Assembly: GCA_016700415.1 (NCBI GenBank)
Contig: CP065018.1
Coordinates: forward strand, 682,001 to 746,000
Direction: 5' to 3'
Source of the DNA: Flavobacteriales bacterium
GTDB lineage: Bacteria; Bacteroidota; Bacteroidia; Flavobacteriales_F; PHOS-HE28
DNA: 64,000 nt
The first letter of the stretch is position 1. The number at the start of each line of letters is the position of its first letter. Shown in pieces: positions 28,546 through 37,586 of the stretch. Below the pieces are notes generated by a model. The model searched no databases, was not told the DNA's origin, and saw nothing but the letters and a program-made list of their open reading frames with translations. The translations under genes and the position numbers were made by a program.

Positions 28546-28983
28546 ATGAATAAGCTACAACTCCCCATTCTGGTCCTTGGCGGGATCATCGTTCTCAGCG
28601 CTGGCACCTGCTCCAACAAAGATCCGGACAAGCAGCACGCCATGTCAGGCTTTGCGGAAGGCAAGTGGGTCCTGGAAAACTTGAACGGCCAAGAGGTACA
28701 GGTCCCGAAAGGGACCGAAACTCCGTACATCGCCACGGACAGCACGGGTGAGAGCATCTCCGGCTTTGCCGGTTGCAACCGACTTTCGGGCGGGGTGAAG
28801 ATCGCGGGTGATTCCATCTCCTTTCCGGGCCTCCTTTCCACCCGGATGTATTGCGTGGAGACCCAGATGCTGGAGAACAGCTTCCTCGACGCCCTGCGTG
28901 CTACACGGACCTTCACGGTCAAGGGCGATGTGCTGACCTTGTCCTCCGGGAAGGAGCTTGCCGTGCTGCGGCATCGCAAATAG
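28546..28983 (+). CDS. META domain (HslJ-like) lipoprotein
   Basis: A 145-residue protein with a signal peptide ending in a lipobox-like LSAGTC, followed by a single META domain: GKWVLENLNGQEV, ISGFAGCNRLSGGVKI and a C-terminal LTLSSGKELAVLRHR. META/HslJ domains occur in small outer-membrane or periplasmic proteins linked to stress or antibiotic resistance in some species; no definite function is known. It follows dnaN by 32 bp and ends before a bidirectional terminator. Confidence 0.8.
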   Translation: MNKLQLPILVLGGIIVLSAGTCSNKDPDKQHAMSGFAEGKWVLENLNGQEVQVPKGTETPYIATDSTGESISGFAGCNRLSGGVKIAGDSISFPGLLSTRMYCVETQMLENSFLDALRATRTFTVKGDVLTLSSGKELAVLRHRK

Positions 28984-29052
28984 ACGCATCCAGGGCTGTC
29001 GGGCCACAATATGCCCCCGGCCTTCCGGCCATCGTACACTGATATAAAGCAG

Positions 29053-29080
29053 AAAAGCCCCCGATCGCTCGGGGGCTTTT
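29053..29080. terminator. bidirectional intrinsic terminator
   Basis: AAAAGCCCCCGA and TCGGGGGCTTTT form a perfect 12 bp stem around TCGC. The A/T-rich ends give a U-run on both strands, so it can end the META gene from the left and the giant secreted-protein gene from the right. A near-copy lies at 33605-33632. Confidence 0.85.
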
Positions 29081-29098
29081 CACATGCAACGGACGTGA

Positions 29099-32000
29099 TC
29101 AATGGACGATCTGCAAGCGCTGGGTCTTCACCCAGTCATTGGTAGTGATCGTCACCGTGTAATTACCGCTATGGAGCCCGTTCAGGTCGAAGCTGTTCAC
29201 CCCGCCCGTATTGTTGAAGGTCTGCTGATGCACGGTACGCCCGGCGATGTCAACAATGCGCATGTCAGCGGCCCCGCGCGCGATCATGGGCAGCACGATC
29301 GTGAGCTCGCCCGTGGTGGGGTTCGGGTATATGGAGAAATCGCTCGGGGGAACCTCATGCACACCGACGGCACCGCATTGGACCATCCAGTGTAACGGAG
29401 GCGAGGCATTGCCCGTGGCACAGGAATACCCTGAATTGGACACCACGCGCATGAGCAGTGCATGCGAGCCGCTTGTCGAGTTCATGGCAAAACCGGTCAT
29501 GTTCCCGTTCAGATTTCCCTGCCAAAGCAACGAATCGGGCAAGGCACTAACGCCGTTGTAGATCTGTACATGATCATCTGCCAGTAACTGCCCCCAGAGG
29601 AATTCGATGGTCACCGGCACGTTCTCCGTCCCTTGGTAAGCAAACCAAGCGGTGTCATTGTTGGTGTAGCAGTACTCATAGGCCTCGGCCGCACAGACCG
29701 AATCCACACAAGCTATCGAAGGCGAAGTGAAAGCCGGGCTGAACACGCGGCACAGGTTGTTCGTCTCATTCATCACCGTCAATGTTACCGTGCTGTCCAT
29801 GGGGAATGGTCCGACGATGTTCATACCGGCCATGATGTTGGTCAACGTGTCCGTGGAAAGCGAGTTGGCGATGCGCACGAAAGAGCCGCTGCCGGTGGAG
29901 TCCACGTTCACCTCGATGGAGAAGGAATGATGGATGCAATCCTCCACCATGGTATAAGTCGCTCCGGGGTTGGTGCAGTCCAAGCAGCCCACTTCCCAAG
30001 CCCATTCGGTCTGGCTGCCACTTGAGCAGCTCACCGAGCCGTCCGAGGAGTTCGTCATGTAAAGGTCCGCACCGGTGGAGATGACCAACAGGCCGGTAAG
30101 ATCCTCGGCTCCCCCCACGTGTTCGTACAGAATGTCCGAGTTCCCATCGGGTCCGTCATAAATTGTCAGGTGGTCGAATGTCGCGGACTCGATCGATCCA
30201 GCGGAGAACTGGATCGCCAAGGGTTGGCCGCCGGAGGACTGCCAATGCCACTCGTGGTTGTCGTTGTTGATGTAGCAGTAGGTCTCGTTCAACGTGGCCC
30301 CGCCGCAGTCAACGATCGTCGGGCACAGCGGGTTGGTGAGCGATATCGAGTGGACGCTGCACAAGGGGTTCACGTCATTCTCCAAGGTGATCACCACCGT
30401 GCTGCCGAAGGCGAAAGGTCCGACCGTATAGGTACCCTCCGCAGAAGCGGCCACGGGCAGGGCTCCGCCGTTGTTGGTGATGTCCACCACGGGGTCACTG
30501 CCCAATACGGTGATGTCCACCTCCACGTTGAACTGCATCAGGTCACAGTCCGACACCACCGTGTAGGTGGCTTGCGGGGGTGTGCAGTCCAAGCAGCCCA
30601 CCTGCCAAACCCATTCGGTCTGCCCTCCGCCTGCGCAGCTGGACGAGCCGTCGGAACTGTTGTCCATGTAGATGTGGCCGCTAGCCGCGATCACCTGGAG
30701 ACCCGCCAAGTTCTCGGCAGCCCCGACATGTTCGTATACGGGTGTGCCCGTGTTGTCAGGGCCGTCAAAGATCCGTAAATGGTCATACGTGGCCGATTCG
30801 ATCGTACCAGCCGAGAAGATCAGGATCAACGCCTCCCCGCCGGAGGACTGCCAGTGCCAGGTGTGCGCGTCGTTGTTGATGTAACAGTAGGTCTCATCCA
30901 AGGGCGGCCCGCCACAGACCACCGGGGTCGGGCAGAGTGCATTCACCAAGGATGCCGAGTGGATGGAACAGAGCGCGTTGGCGTCATCGGACAAGGTGAT
31001 CGTCACCGGGGTGTTCGCCGTAAAGGGCCCTACCGTATAAATGCCGGTGGCCGAGGCCACCACAGGGAGAGCACCGCCATCATTGGTGATATTGATGTTC
31101 GGGTTGCTGCCCATGGCGGTGATGTCCACATCCACGGAGAACTGGAAGTTGTCACAATCCGTCACCACGGTGTAGGTCGCTTCAGGCGCTGTGCAATCAG
31201 CGCATCCCACGATCCACTCCCACTCCGTTGTGGCTCCGCTGCTGCACGAGCCGGTGCCGTCGGAGGTCATTTCCATATACATGTCCGGTCCGGAAGAGGT
31301 GACCTGTAGGTCGGTGAGGTCGAACACCGCCGTTACCGTATGCTGGAAAAGCAGGAGGCCGGTATTGTCCGGTCCACTGAAAATGCGCAGGTGGTCGCCA
31401 AAGGAAGATTGGATGGTACCGGCCGTGAAGCGCAAGGAAAGGTTATCGCCAGGGGTCGCTGCCTGCCAATGCCAAGCATGCACGTCATTGATGCCATAGC
31501 AATAGGTTTCCATGATGGCCGGGTCGCCGCATTGGATGATCTGCGGGCACAACGGGTTTACCAGAGGAGCGGAATGCACGTTGCAGAGGCTGTTGTCGCT
31601 GTTCATCAAGGTGATCACAACCGGGCTGTTCGCAGTGAACGGCCCAACAGTGTAGACACCCGTATCGGTAGCAGTGGCCAGCACCGTGCCGAGAGTATCA
31701 GCGCTGATGTCCAAGGTCCCGTCGCTCCCCAGGTCGGTGATATGCACTTCCACGGAGAACTGATAATTGTCGCAATCGGTGATCACAGTGTATGTAGCCG
31801 TGGCCGAGGTGCAATCCAAGCAGCCAAGCAGCCAGACCCATTCGGTCTGCCCTCCGCTTGAGCAGCTGGACGAGCCGTCGGAACTATTCTCCATGTAGAT
31901 GTGGCCGCTGGCAGCGATCACTTGGAGACCCGCTAAGTTCTCGGCAACCCCGACATGGTCGTAGATGAGCGTTCCCGTGTTATCCGGTCCATCATAGATC

Positions 32001-33460
32001 CGAAGGTGGTCATAGGTGGCTGATTCTATCGTGCCCGCCGAGAAGATCAGGATCAAAGCCTCTCCGCCGGAGGATTGCCAGTGCCAAGTATGGGAATCAT
32101 TATCGGTGTAGCAGTAGGTCTCATCCAAAGGCGGCCCGCCACAGACCACCGGGGTCGGGCACAAGGGGTTTACCAAGGGTGCCGAGTGGACCGAACAGAG
32201 CACGTTGGCGTCATCGGCCAAGGTGACCGTCACCGGGATGTTCGCCGTAAAGGGCCCTACCGTGTAGATGCCGGTGGCCGATGCGACCACCGGAAGAGCA
32301 CCGCCATCGTTGGTGATATTGATGTTCGGATTGCTGCCCATGGCGGTGATGTCCACATCCACGGAGAACTGGAAGTTGTCACAGTCCGTCACCACCGTGT
32401 AGGTCGCTTCAGGGGCTGTGCAATCGGCACATCCAACGATCCACTCCCACTCCGTCGTAGCTCCACTGCTGCATGATCCGAAGCCGTCGGAGGTCATTTC
32501 CATGTAGATGTCCTGCCCTGAAGAGGTAACCTGCAGGTCGGTGAGGTTGAACACTGCTGTTGCCGTGTGGTCAAAAAGCAGGGGTCCGGTATTGTCCGGC
32601 CCGTCATAGATGCGCAGATGGTCGCCGAAGGAGGCCTGAATAGTACCGGCCAAGAAGCGCAAGGAAAGGATGTCCCCCGAGTTGGCGGCCTGCCAATGCC
32701 AAGCATGTACGTCGTTGATCCCATAGCAATAGGTCTCCGTAATGGCCGGGTCGCCGCATTGGATGATCTGCGGGCACAGCGGGTTCACCAAAGGAGCGGA
32801 ATACACGTTGCAGAGGTTGTTGTCGCTGTTCATCAAGGTGATCGTCACCGGGATGTTCGCCGTGAACGGCCCCACGGTGTACACGCCAACGTCCGTTGCG
32901 GTGGCCAGCACCGTACCGTCAACGGAGATGTCCAAGGTGCCATCGCTGCCCAGGTCAATGATGTTTACCTCCACGGAGAACTGGAAATTATCGCAATCGG
33001 TGACCACGGTGTATGTGGCAGTGGCGGGGGTGCAATCCAAACAGCCCACCTGCCAGTTCCATTGCCACGCTGCATTGGTCGAGCAACTCACAGAGCCGTC
33101 GGAGGTGTTCTCCATGTATATGTGTCCGCTGGCAGCGATCACTTGAAGGCCCGCGAGGTCCTCGGTGGCACCGACATGGTCATAGACGGGTGTGCTCGTG
33201 TTGTCTGGTCCGTCATAGATCCGCAAATGATCGTAGGTGGCCGATTCGATCATGCCCGCAGAGAAGATCAGGATCAACGGTTCACCGCCGGAGGATTGCC
33301 AATGCCAGTTGTGTGAGTCGTTGTTGATGTAGCAATAGGTCTCAGCCATGGGATCGCCGCCACAGGTCACGGTCGTTGTATCCTGCGCGCGCAGCCCTTG
33401 CAGGGGGGACAGAAGGAGCAAACCAAATGCAAGGCGCGTGAGGGGTAATCTTGAGATCAT
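29099..33460 (-). CDS. giant T9SS-secreted protein with tandem CUB-like modules (copy 1)
   Basis: A 1453-residue secreted protein. Residues 1-25 form a signal peptide (LAFGLLLLSPLQGLRA). Six modules of about 205 residues follow, each starting CGG or CGD, then ETYCY, an HWHWQ strand, a CUB-like DHLRIYDGPDN motif, a GCxDCT pair and an Ig-like TYTVVTDCDNFQFSVEV domain. A seventh, divergent half-module (EYCYTNNDTAWF) precedes a type A sorting domain that starts IYPNPTTGELTI and ends TQRLQIVH. CUB-like and Ig-like folds suggest adhesion or binding; the cysteines probably form disulfides. Modules are alternately of two types. Its neighbour upstream is a close paralogue. Confidence 0.85.
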   Translation of the reverse strand: MISRLPLTRLAFGLLLLSPLQGLRAQDTTTVTCGGDPMAETYCYINNDSHNWHWQSSGGEPLILIFSAGMIESATYDHLRIYDGPDNTSTPVYDHVGATEDLAGLQVIAASGHIYMENTSDGSVSCSTNAAWQWNWQVGCLDCTPATATYTVVTDCDNFQFSVEVNIIDLGSDGTLDISVDGTVLATATDVGVYTVGPFTANIPVTITLMNSDNNLCNVYSAPLVNPLCPQIIQCGDPAITETYCYGINDVHAWHWQAANSGDILSLRFLAGTIQASFGDHLRIYDGPDNTGPLLFDHTATAVFNLTDLQVTSSGQDIYMEMTSDGFGSCSSGATTEWEWIVGCADCTAPEATYTVVTDCDNFQFSVDVDITAMGSNPNINITNDGGALPVVASATGIYTVGPFTANIPVTVTLADDANVLCSVHSAPLVNPLCPTPVVCGGPPLDETYCYTDNDSHTWHWQSSGGEALILIFSAGTIESATYDHLRIYDGPDNTGTLIYDHVGVAENLAGLQVIAASGHIYMENSSDGSSSCSSGGQTEWVWLLGCLDCTSATATYTVITDCDNYQFSVEVHITDLGSDGTLDISADTLGTVLATATDTGVYTVGPFTANSPVVITLMNSDNSLCNVHSAPLVNPLCPQIIQCGDPAIMETYCYGINDVHAWHWQAATPGDNLSLRFTAGTIQSSFGDHLRIFSGPDNTGLLLFQHTVTAVFDLTDLQVTSSGPDMYMEMTSDGTGSCSSGATTEWEWIVGCADCTAPEATYTVVTDCDNFQFSVDVDITAMGSNPNINITNDGGALPVVASATGIYTVGPFTANTPVTITLSDDANALCSIHSASLVNALCPTPVVCGGPPLDETYCYINNDAHTWHWQSSGGEALILIFSAGTIESATYDHLRIFDGPDNTGTPVYEHVGAAENLAGLQVIAASGHIYMDNSSDGSSSCAGGGQTEWVWQVGCLDCTPPQATYTVVSDCDLMQFNVEVDITVLGSDPVVDITNNGGALPVAASAEGTYTVGPFAFGSTVVITLENDVNPLCSVHSISLTNPLCPTIVDCGGATLNETYCYINNDNHEWHWQSSGGQPLAIQFSAGSIESATFDHLTIYDGPDGNSDILYEHVGGAEDLTGLLVISTGADLYMTNSSDGSVSCSSGSQTEWAWEVGCLDCTNPGATYTMVEDCIHHSFSIEVNVDSTGSGSFVRIANSLSTDTLTNIMAGMNIVGPFPMDSTVTLTVMNETNNLCRVFSPAFTSPSIACVDSVCAAEAYEYCYTNNDTAWFAYQGTENVPVTIEFLWGQLLADDHVQIYNGVSALPDSLLWQGNLNGNMTGFAMNSTSGSHALLMRVVSNSGYSCATGNASPPLHWMVQCGAVGVHEVPPSDFSIYPNPTTGELTIVLPMIARGAADMRIVDIAGRTVHQQTFNNTGGVNSFDLNGLHSGNYTVTITTNDWVKTQRLQIVH
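32049..32790. repeat. long direct repeat, copy in giant gene 1
   Basis: About 740 bp that are nearly identical to 35362-36096 in the neighbouring giant gene, with scattered, mostly silent differences and one 9 bp indel. The block covers parts of two neighbouring modules. Limits are approximate because they were read by eye. Confidence 0.7.
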
Positions 33461-33604
33461 TGAGGGTCGGTTTTGGTGTGGATCCGGTCGGAAAGATAAC
33501 GGCTTTCACCATAAGGGCAGTTACCGCCTTCAAGCTGCTGCGACCGGCATGCACGGCCTAGGTCATACAGGGAAACCAGCCACGGGTCAATTGGCCTAAA
33601 GCAG

Positions 33605-33632
33605 AAAAGCCCCCGATCGCTCGGAGGCTTTT
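33605..33632. terminator. intrinsic terminator, near-copy of the one at 29053
   Basis: AAAAGCCCCCGA, loop TCGC, TCGGAGGCTTTT: the same 28 bp hairpin with one mismatch in the stem. It lies 19 bp after the stop of giant gene 2 and, like the sequence around it, is duplicated from the region after giant gene 1. It should end giant gene 2. Confidence 0.8.
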
Positions 33633-33650
33633 CAAAAGCAACGGACGTGA

Positions 33651-36600
33651 TCAATGGACGATCTGCAAGCGCTGGGTCTTCACCCAGTCATTGGTAGTGA
33701 TCGTCACTGTGTAGTTACCACTATGGAGCCCGTTCAGGTCGAAGTTGTTCACCCCGCCCGTATTGTTGAAGGTCTGCTGATGCACGGTGCGCCCAGCGAT
33801 GTCAATGATGCGCATATCTGCCGTCCCGCGCGCGATCATGGGCAGCACGATCGAGAGATCGCCCGTAGTGGGGTTCGGGTACATGGAGAAGTCGCTCGGA
33901 GGGATCTCATGCACACCGACGGCACCACATTGCACCACCCAATGCAGCGGCACAGTGGCCTGCCCGGTCGCACAGGAACCGGCCCCGTTGGAGACTACCC
34001 GCATAAGCAGGACGTGATCGATGTTCGTCGTATTGATGGCGAAACCGGCCATGTTCCCGTTCAAGTTCCCCTGCCAGAGCAGGTCCGTAGGTATAGGCGA
34101 CGGGCCGTCATACACTTGGACGAAATCATCCGCCAGTAATTGTCCCCACAGGAATTGGATTGTCAATGGCACGTTCTCCGTCCCTTGGTAGAGGAACCAA
34201 GCGGTATCCTGGTTGGTGTAGCAGTACTCATAGGCCTCCGCGGCGCAAACGGAATCCACACAAGCCATCGAGGGCGAGGTGAACGCCGGGCTGTACACGC
34301 GGCAAAGGTTGTTCGTCTCATTCATCACCGTGAGGGTCACCGTGCTGTCCATGGGGAATGGTCCGACGATGTTCATCCCGGCCATGATGTTGGTCAACGT
34401 GTCCGTGGAAAGCGAGTTGGCAATGCGCACGAAGGAGCCGCTGCCGGTGGAATCCACGTTCACCTCGATGGAGAAGGAATGATGAATGCAGTCCTCCACC
34501 ATGGTATAGGTCGCTCCGGGGTTGGTGCAGTCCAAGCAGCCCACTTCCCAGGCCCATTCGGTTTCGTTGCCGCTTTCGCAGCTCACTATGCCGTCCGAAG
34601 TGTTCGTCATGTACAGGTCCGCGCCAGTGGAGATGACCAACAGCCCAGCGAGGTCTTCAGTTACCGTACCCACGTGGTTATACAGGATGTCCGAGTTCAC
34701 ATCCGGCCCATCATAAATGGTCAGATGGTCGAATGTCGCTGATTCGATCGTACCGGCAGAGAACTGGATCGCCAACGGCTGGCCGCCCGAGGACTGCCAA
34801 TGCCATTCGTGGTTGTCGTTGTTGGTGTAGCAGTAGGTCTCGTTCAACGTGGCCCCGCCGCAATCCACGATCGTCGGGCACAGCGGGTTGGTGAGTGGTG
34901 CCGAGTGGACGCTGCACAAGGGGTTCACGTCATTCTCCAATGTGATCACCGTGGTGGTACCCGCCGGGAATGGTCCGACCGTATAGGTACCTTCTGCCGA
35001 GGCCGCCACCGGCAACGCACCGCCATCGTTGGTGATGTCCACCACCGTATCGCTGCCGAGCAGTGCGATGTTCACCTCCACGTTGTACTGCATCAGATCG
35101 CAATCGGGGACCACGGTGTAGGTGGCTTGCGGAGGAGTGCAATCCAAACAGCCCACTTGCCAGACCCATTCCCATGCCGCATTGGTGGAGCAGCTCACGG
35201 ACCCGTCCGAACTGTTTTCCATGTAAATGTGCCCGCTGGCGGCGATCACTTGGAGGCCCGCGAGGTCCTCGGTGGGTCCGATATGGTCATAGACGGGAGT
35301 GCTGGTGTTGTCCGGTCCATCATAGATCCGCAAGTGATCATAGCTGGCTGATTCGATCATGCCCGTCGAGAAGATCAGGATCAAAGCCTCTCCGCCGGAG
35401 GATTGCCAGTGCCAAGTATGGGAATCATTATCGGTGTAGCAGTAGGTCTCATCCAAAGGCGGCCCGCCACAGACCACCGGGGTCGGGCACAAGGGGTTTA
35501 CCAAGGGTGCCGAGTGGACGGAACAGAGCACGTTGACGTCATCGGCCAAGGTGACCGTCACCGGGATGTTCGCCGTAAAGGGCCCTACCGTGTAGATGCC
35601 TGTGGCCGATGCCACTACGGGAAGCGCCCCGCCATCGTTGGTGATATTGATGTTCGGGTTGCTGCCCATGGCAGTGATGTCCACATCCACGGAGAATTGG
35701 AAATTGTCACAATCCGTCACCACCGTGTAGGTCGCTTCAGGGGCTGTGCAATCGGCACAACCCACGATCCACTCCCACTCCGTCGTAGCTCCACTGCTGC
35801 ATGATCCGAAGCCGTCGGAGGTCATTTCCATGTAGATGTCCTGCCCTGAAGAGGTGACCTGCAGGTCGGTGAGGTTGAACACTGCTGTTGCCGTGTGGTC
35901 AAAAAGCAGGGGTCCGGTATTGTCCGGCCCGTCATAGATGCGCAGATGGTCGCCGAAGGAGGCCTGAATAGTACCGGCCAAGAAGCGCAAGGCCCCCGAG
36001 TTGGCGGCCTGCCAATGCCAAGCATGTACGTCGTTGATCCCATAGCAATAGGTCTCCGTAATGGCCGGGTCGCCGCATTGGATGATCTGCGGGCACAGCG
36101 GGTTCACCAATGCCGTGGAATGCACGTTGCAGAGGCTGTTGTCGCTGTTCGCCAAGGTGATCACAACAGGAATGTTTGCCGTGAAGGGACCTACCGTGTA
36201 CACGCCCGTGTCGGTGGCAGTGGCGAGCACGGTGCCTAAACTGTCCACGCTGATGTCCAAGGTGCCGTCGCTGCCCAGGTCGGTAATGTGTACTTCCACG
36301 GAGAACTGGAAATTATCGCAATCGGTGATCACGGTGTATGTGGCAGTGGCGGGGGTGCAATCCAAACAGCCCACCTGCCAGGCCCATTCCCATGCCGTGT
36401 TGGTCGCGCAGCTTACGGACCCGTCCGAACTGTTCTCCATGTACATCTCACCGCTGGGAGCCACTACTTGCAAGCCCGCGAGGTCCTCGGTGGCGAGCAT
36501 AGTGTGGTCGTACAGCAGAGTGCCCGTATTGTCCGGACCATCGTAGATCCGCAAATGGTCGTAGGTGGCCGATTCGATCATACCGGCTGAAAAGATCGCG

Positions 36601-37172
36601 ATCAGCGCCTCTCCGCCCGAGGATTGCCAATGCCAATGGTTATTGTCGCTGTTGACGTAACAGTAGGTTTCATCCAAGGGAGCTCCACCGCACTGGATGA
36701 TGGTGGCGCAGGTATTTCCGGAGACCAATCCGTTGAAATGGATGTTGCACAGTGGATCGCTGCTGTGGGCGACGGTCAGGTTCACCACCTGGCCCACGGT
36801 GAAGGGACCGATATTGTAGCTCCCCGTTTCAGGGGCGGACATGGTCTGGTCCGCGCCGCCGTCCACGCTGTAGATCAGGTCCACGCTGGTGCCATCGCCG
36901 ATGCTGGTGACATTCACCGTAATGGAGAATTGGTTGTTATCGCAGTCATCCACGGCGACCACGGTAGCCACCGGTGGCGTGCAGTCCAGCATGAACTGCA
37001 CAGTGGTGACCAAACAACCGGTGCTTGTAGCGCAAAGTGAATCTGCGTTCCAATGCACATAGAGATCGCCCGCTACTGTCGCCGTGGCCACTAATGGTGA
37101 ATTACCCTGCGCGATCACTGCCGTCAACGGCTCCTTCCCGGACCGTGACGTACCCTCCGGTTTCCACCGCAA
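33651..37172 (-). CDS. giant T9SS-secreted protein with tandem CUB-like modules (copy 2, body)
   Basis: This open frame of 1173 codons is the body of the second giant protein; its own first residues (MRWKPEGTSR) are out of frame and the real N terminus is in the next entry. After a short domain with PLTAVIAQGNSPLVATATVA come four modules of the type described for copy 1 (CGGAPLDETYCY, CGDPAITETYCY, CGGPPLDETYCY, CGGATLNETYCY), the divergent EYCYTNQDTAWF half-module and a sorting domain almost identical to that of copy 1. It has two modules fewer than copy 1 and lacks three residues at about 35992 (NSGALRF against NSGDILSLRF). Surface adhesion or binding is inferred. Confidence 0.8.
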   Translation of the reverse strand: MRWKPEGTSRSGKEPLTAVIAQGNSPLVATATVAGDLYVHWNADSLCATSTGCLVTTVQFMLDCTPPVATVVAVDDCDNNQFSITVNVTSIGDGTSVDLIYSVDGGADQTMSAPETGSYNIGPFTVGQVVNLTVAHSSDPLCNIHFNGLVSGNTCATIIQCGGAPLDETYCYVNSDNNHWHWQSSGGEALIAIFSAGMIESATYDHLRIYDGPDNTGTLLYDHTMLATEDLAGLQVVAPSGEMYMENSSDGSVSCATNTAWEWAWQVGCLDCTPATATYTVITDCDNFQFSVEVHITDLGSDGTLDISVDSLGTVLATATDTGVYTVGPFTANIPVVITLANSDNSLCNVHSTALVNPLCPQIIQCGDPAITETYCYGINDVHAWHWQAANSGALRFLAGTIQASFGDHLRIYDGPDNTGPLLFDHTATAVFNLTDLQVTSSGQDIYMEMTSDGFGSCSSGATTEWEWIVGCADCTAPEATYTVVTDCDNFQFSVDVDITAMGSNPNINITNDGGALPVVASATGIYTVGPFTANIPVTVTLADDVNVLCSVHSAPLVNPLCPTPVVCGGPPLDETYCYTDNDSHTWHWQSSGGEALILIFSTGMIESASYDHLRIYDGPDNTSTPVYDHIGPTEDLAGLQVIAASGHIYMENSSDGSVSCSTNAAWEWVWQVGCLDCTPPQATYTVVPDCDLMQYNVEVNIALLGSDTVVDITNDGGALPVAASAEGTYTVGPFPAGTTTVITLENDVNPLCSVHSAPLTNPLCPTIVDCGGATLNETYCYTNNDNHEWHWQSSGGQPLAIQFSAGTIESATFDHLTIYDGPDVNSDILYNHVGTVTEDLAGLLVISTGADLYMTNTSDGIVSCESGNETEWAWEVGCLDCTNPGATYTMVEDCIHHSFSIEVNVDSTGSGSFVRIANSLSTDTLTNIMAGMNIVGPFPMDSTVTLTVMNETNNLCRVYSPAFTSPSMACVDSVCAAEAYEYCYTNQDTAWFLYQGTENVPLTIQFLWGQLLADDFVQVYDGPSPIPTDLLWQGNLNGNMAGFAINTTNIDHVLLMRVVSNGAGSCATGQATVPLHWVVQCGAVGVHEIPPSDFSMYPNPTTGDLSIVLPMIARGTADMRIIDIAGRTVHQQTFNNTGGVNNFDLNGLHSGNYTVTITTNDWVKTQRLQIVH
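35362..36096. repeat. long direct repeat, copy in giant gene 2
   Basis: About 735 bp nearly identical to 32049-32790; lacks 9 bp (AAAGGATGT in copy 1) after 35992, next to an AAGG microrepeat. The part from about 35765 on has only one visible substitution apart from this indel. Limits are approximate. Confidence 0.7.
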
Positions 37173-37389
37173 AGGTGTAGCTCCCTCCAGCCACAGCGGG
37201 TCCCACTACTGAATAATCCCCGAAGTAGGAACAATTATCGATCGAGGTGACCGCCCCCAAGGGGTCCGGCAAGATGGTGTTGCTCGGATACTGGAGGTCG
37301 TTGATGCAGCCTTGAGCCTTCAGACCCGTCCCGAGAAGGAAGAGTGATCCGGCCAAAGCCGTTGACTTCAGGAGTACTGGTAGGTTCAT
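37102..37389 (-). pseudogene. N-terminal part of giant secreted protein 2, frameshifted
   Basis: Ninety-five residues beginning with a signal peptide (LLKSTALAGSLFLLGTGLKA) and a small domain (CINDLQYPSNTILPDPLGAV ... SYTFAVETGGYVTV) of a type common at the start of Bacteroidota secreted proteins. After VTVR the frame slips and ends in DGSDRAG; the sense continues in the body frame as SGKEPLTAVIAQGNSPL. The break is near 37138-37143. It is not a separate gene. A missing 5 bp unit in a GTCCG repeat would explain it, but that is a guess. Confidence 0.7.
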
Positions 37390-37586
37390 TGATGGGGCGT
37401 TTGGGGTCCGTTAGGGTGCGAAAGGTAATAGCCCTCCTTGCATCCCGATCGAAGAATGGAGGCAACTTCCGGAATTGGATCACGAGTACGCCAGTCCTGC
37501 CCTATTGTGGCTACTACTTTGCCGATCTGTGCGGCTTTATTGGAAAGCTGGAACCCTGATGACAATGGCGCGTATGATGCCCCATC

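Noticed and set aside
29102..33316. Many + strand open frames with VGDIDVRVAAHGGDVHIHGE-type repeats opposite the giant genes
   Set aside because: They mirror the repeated modules of the minus-strand proteins and have no starts, signals or cysteine pattern of their own.
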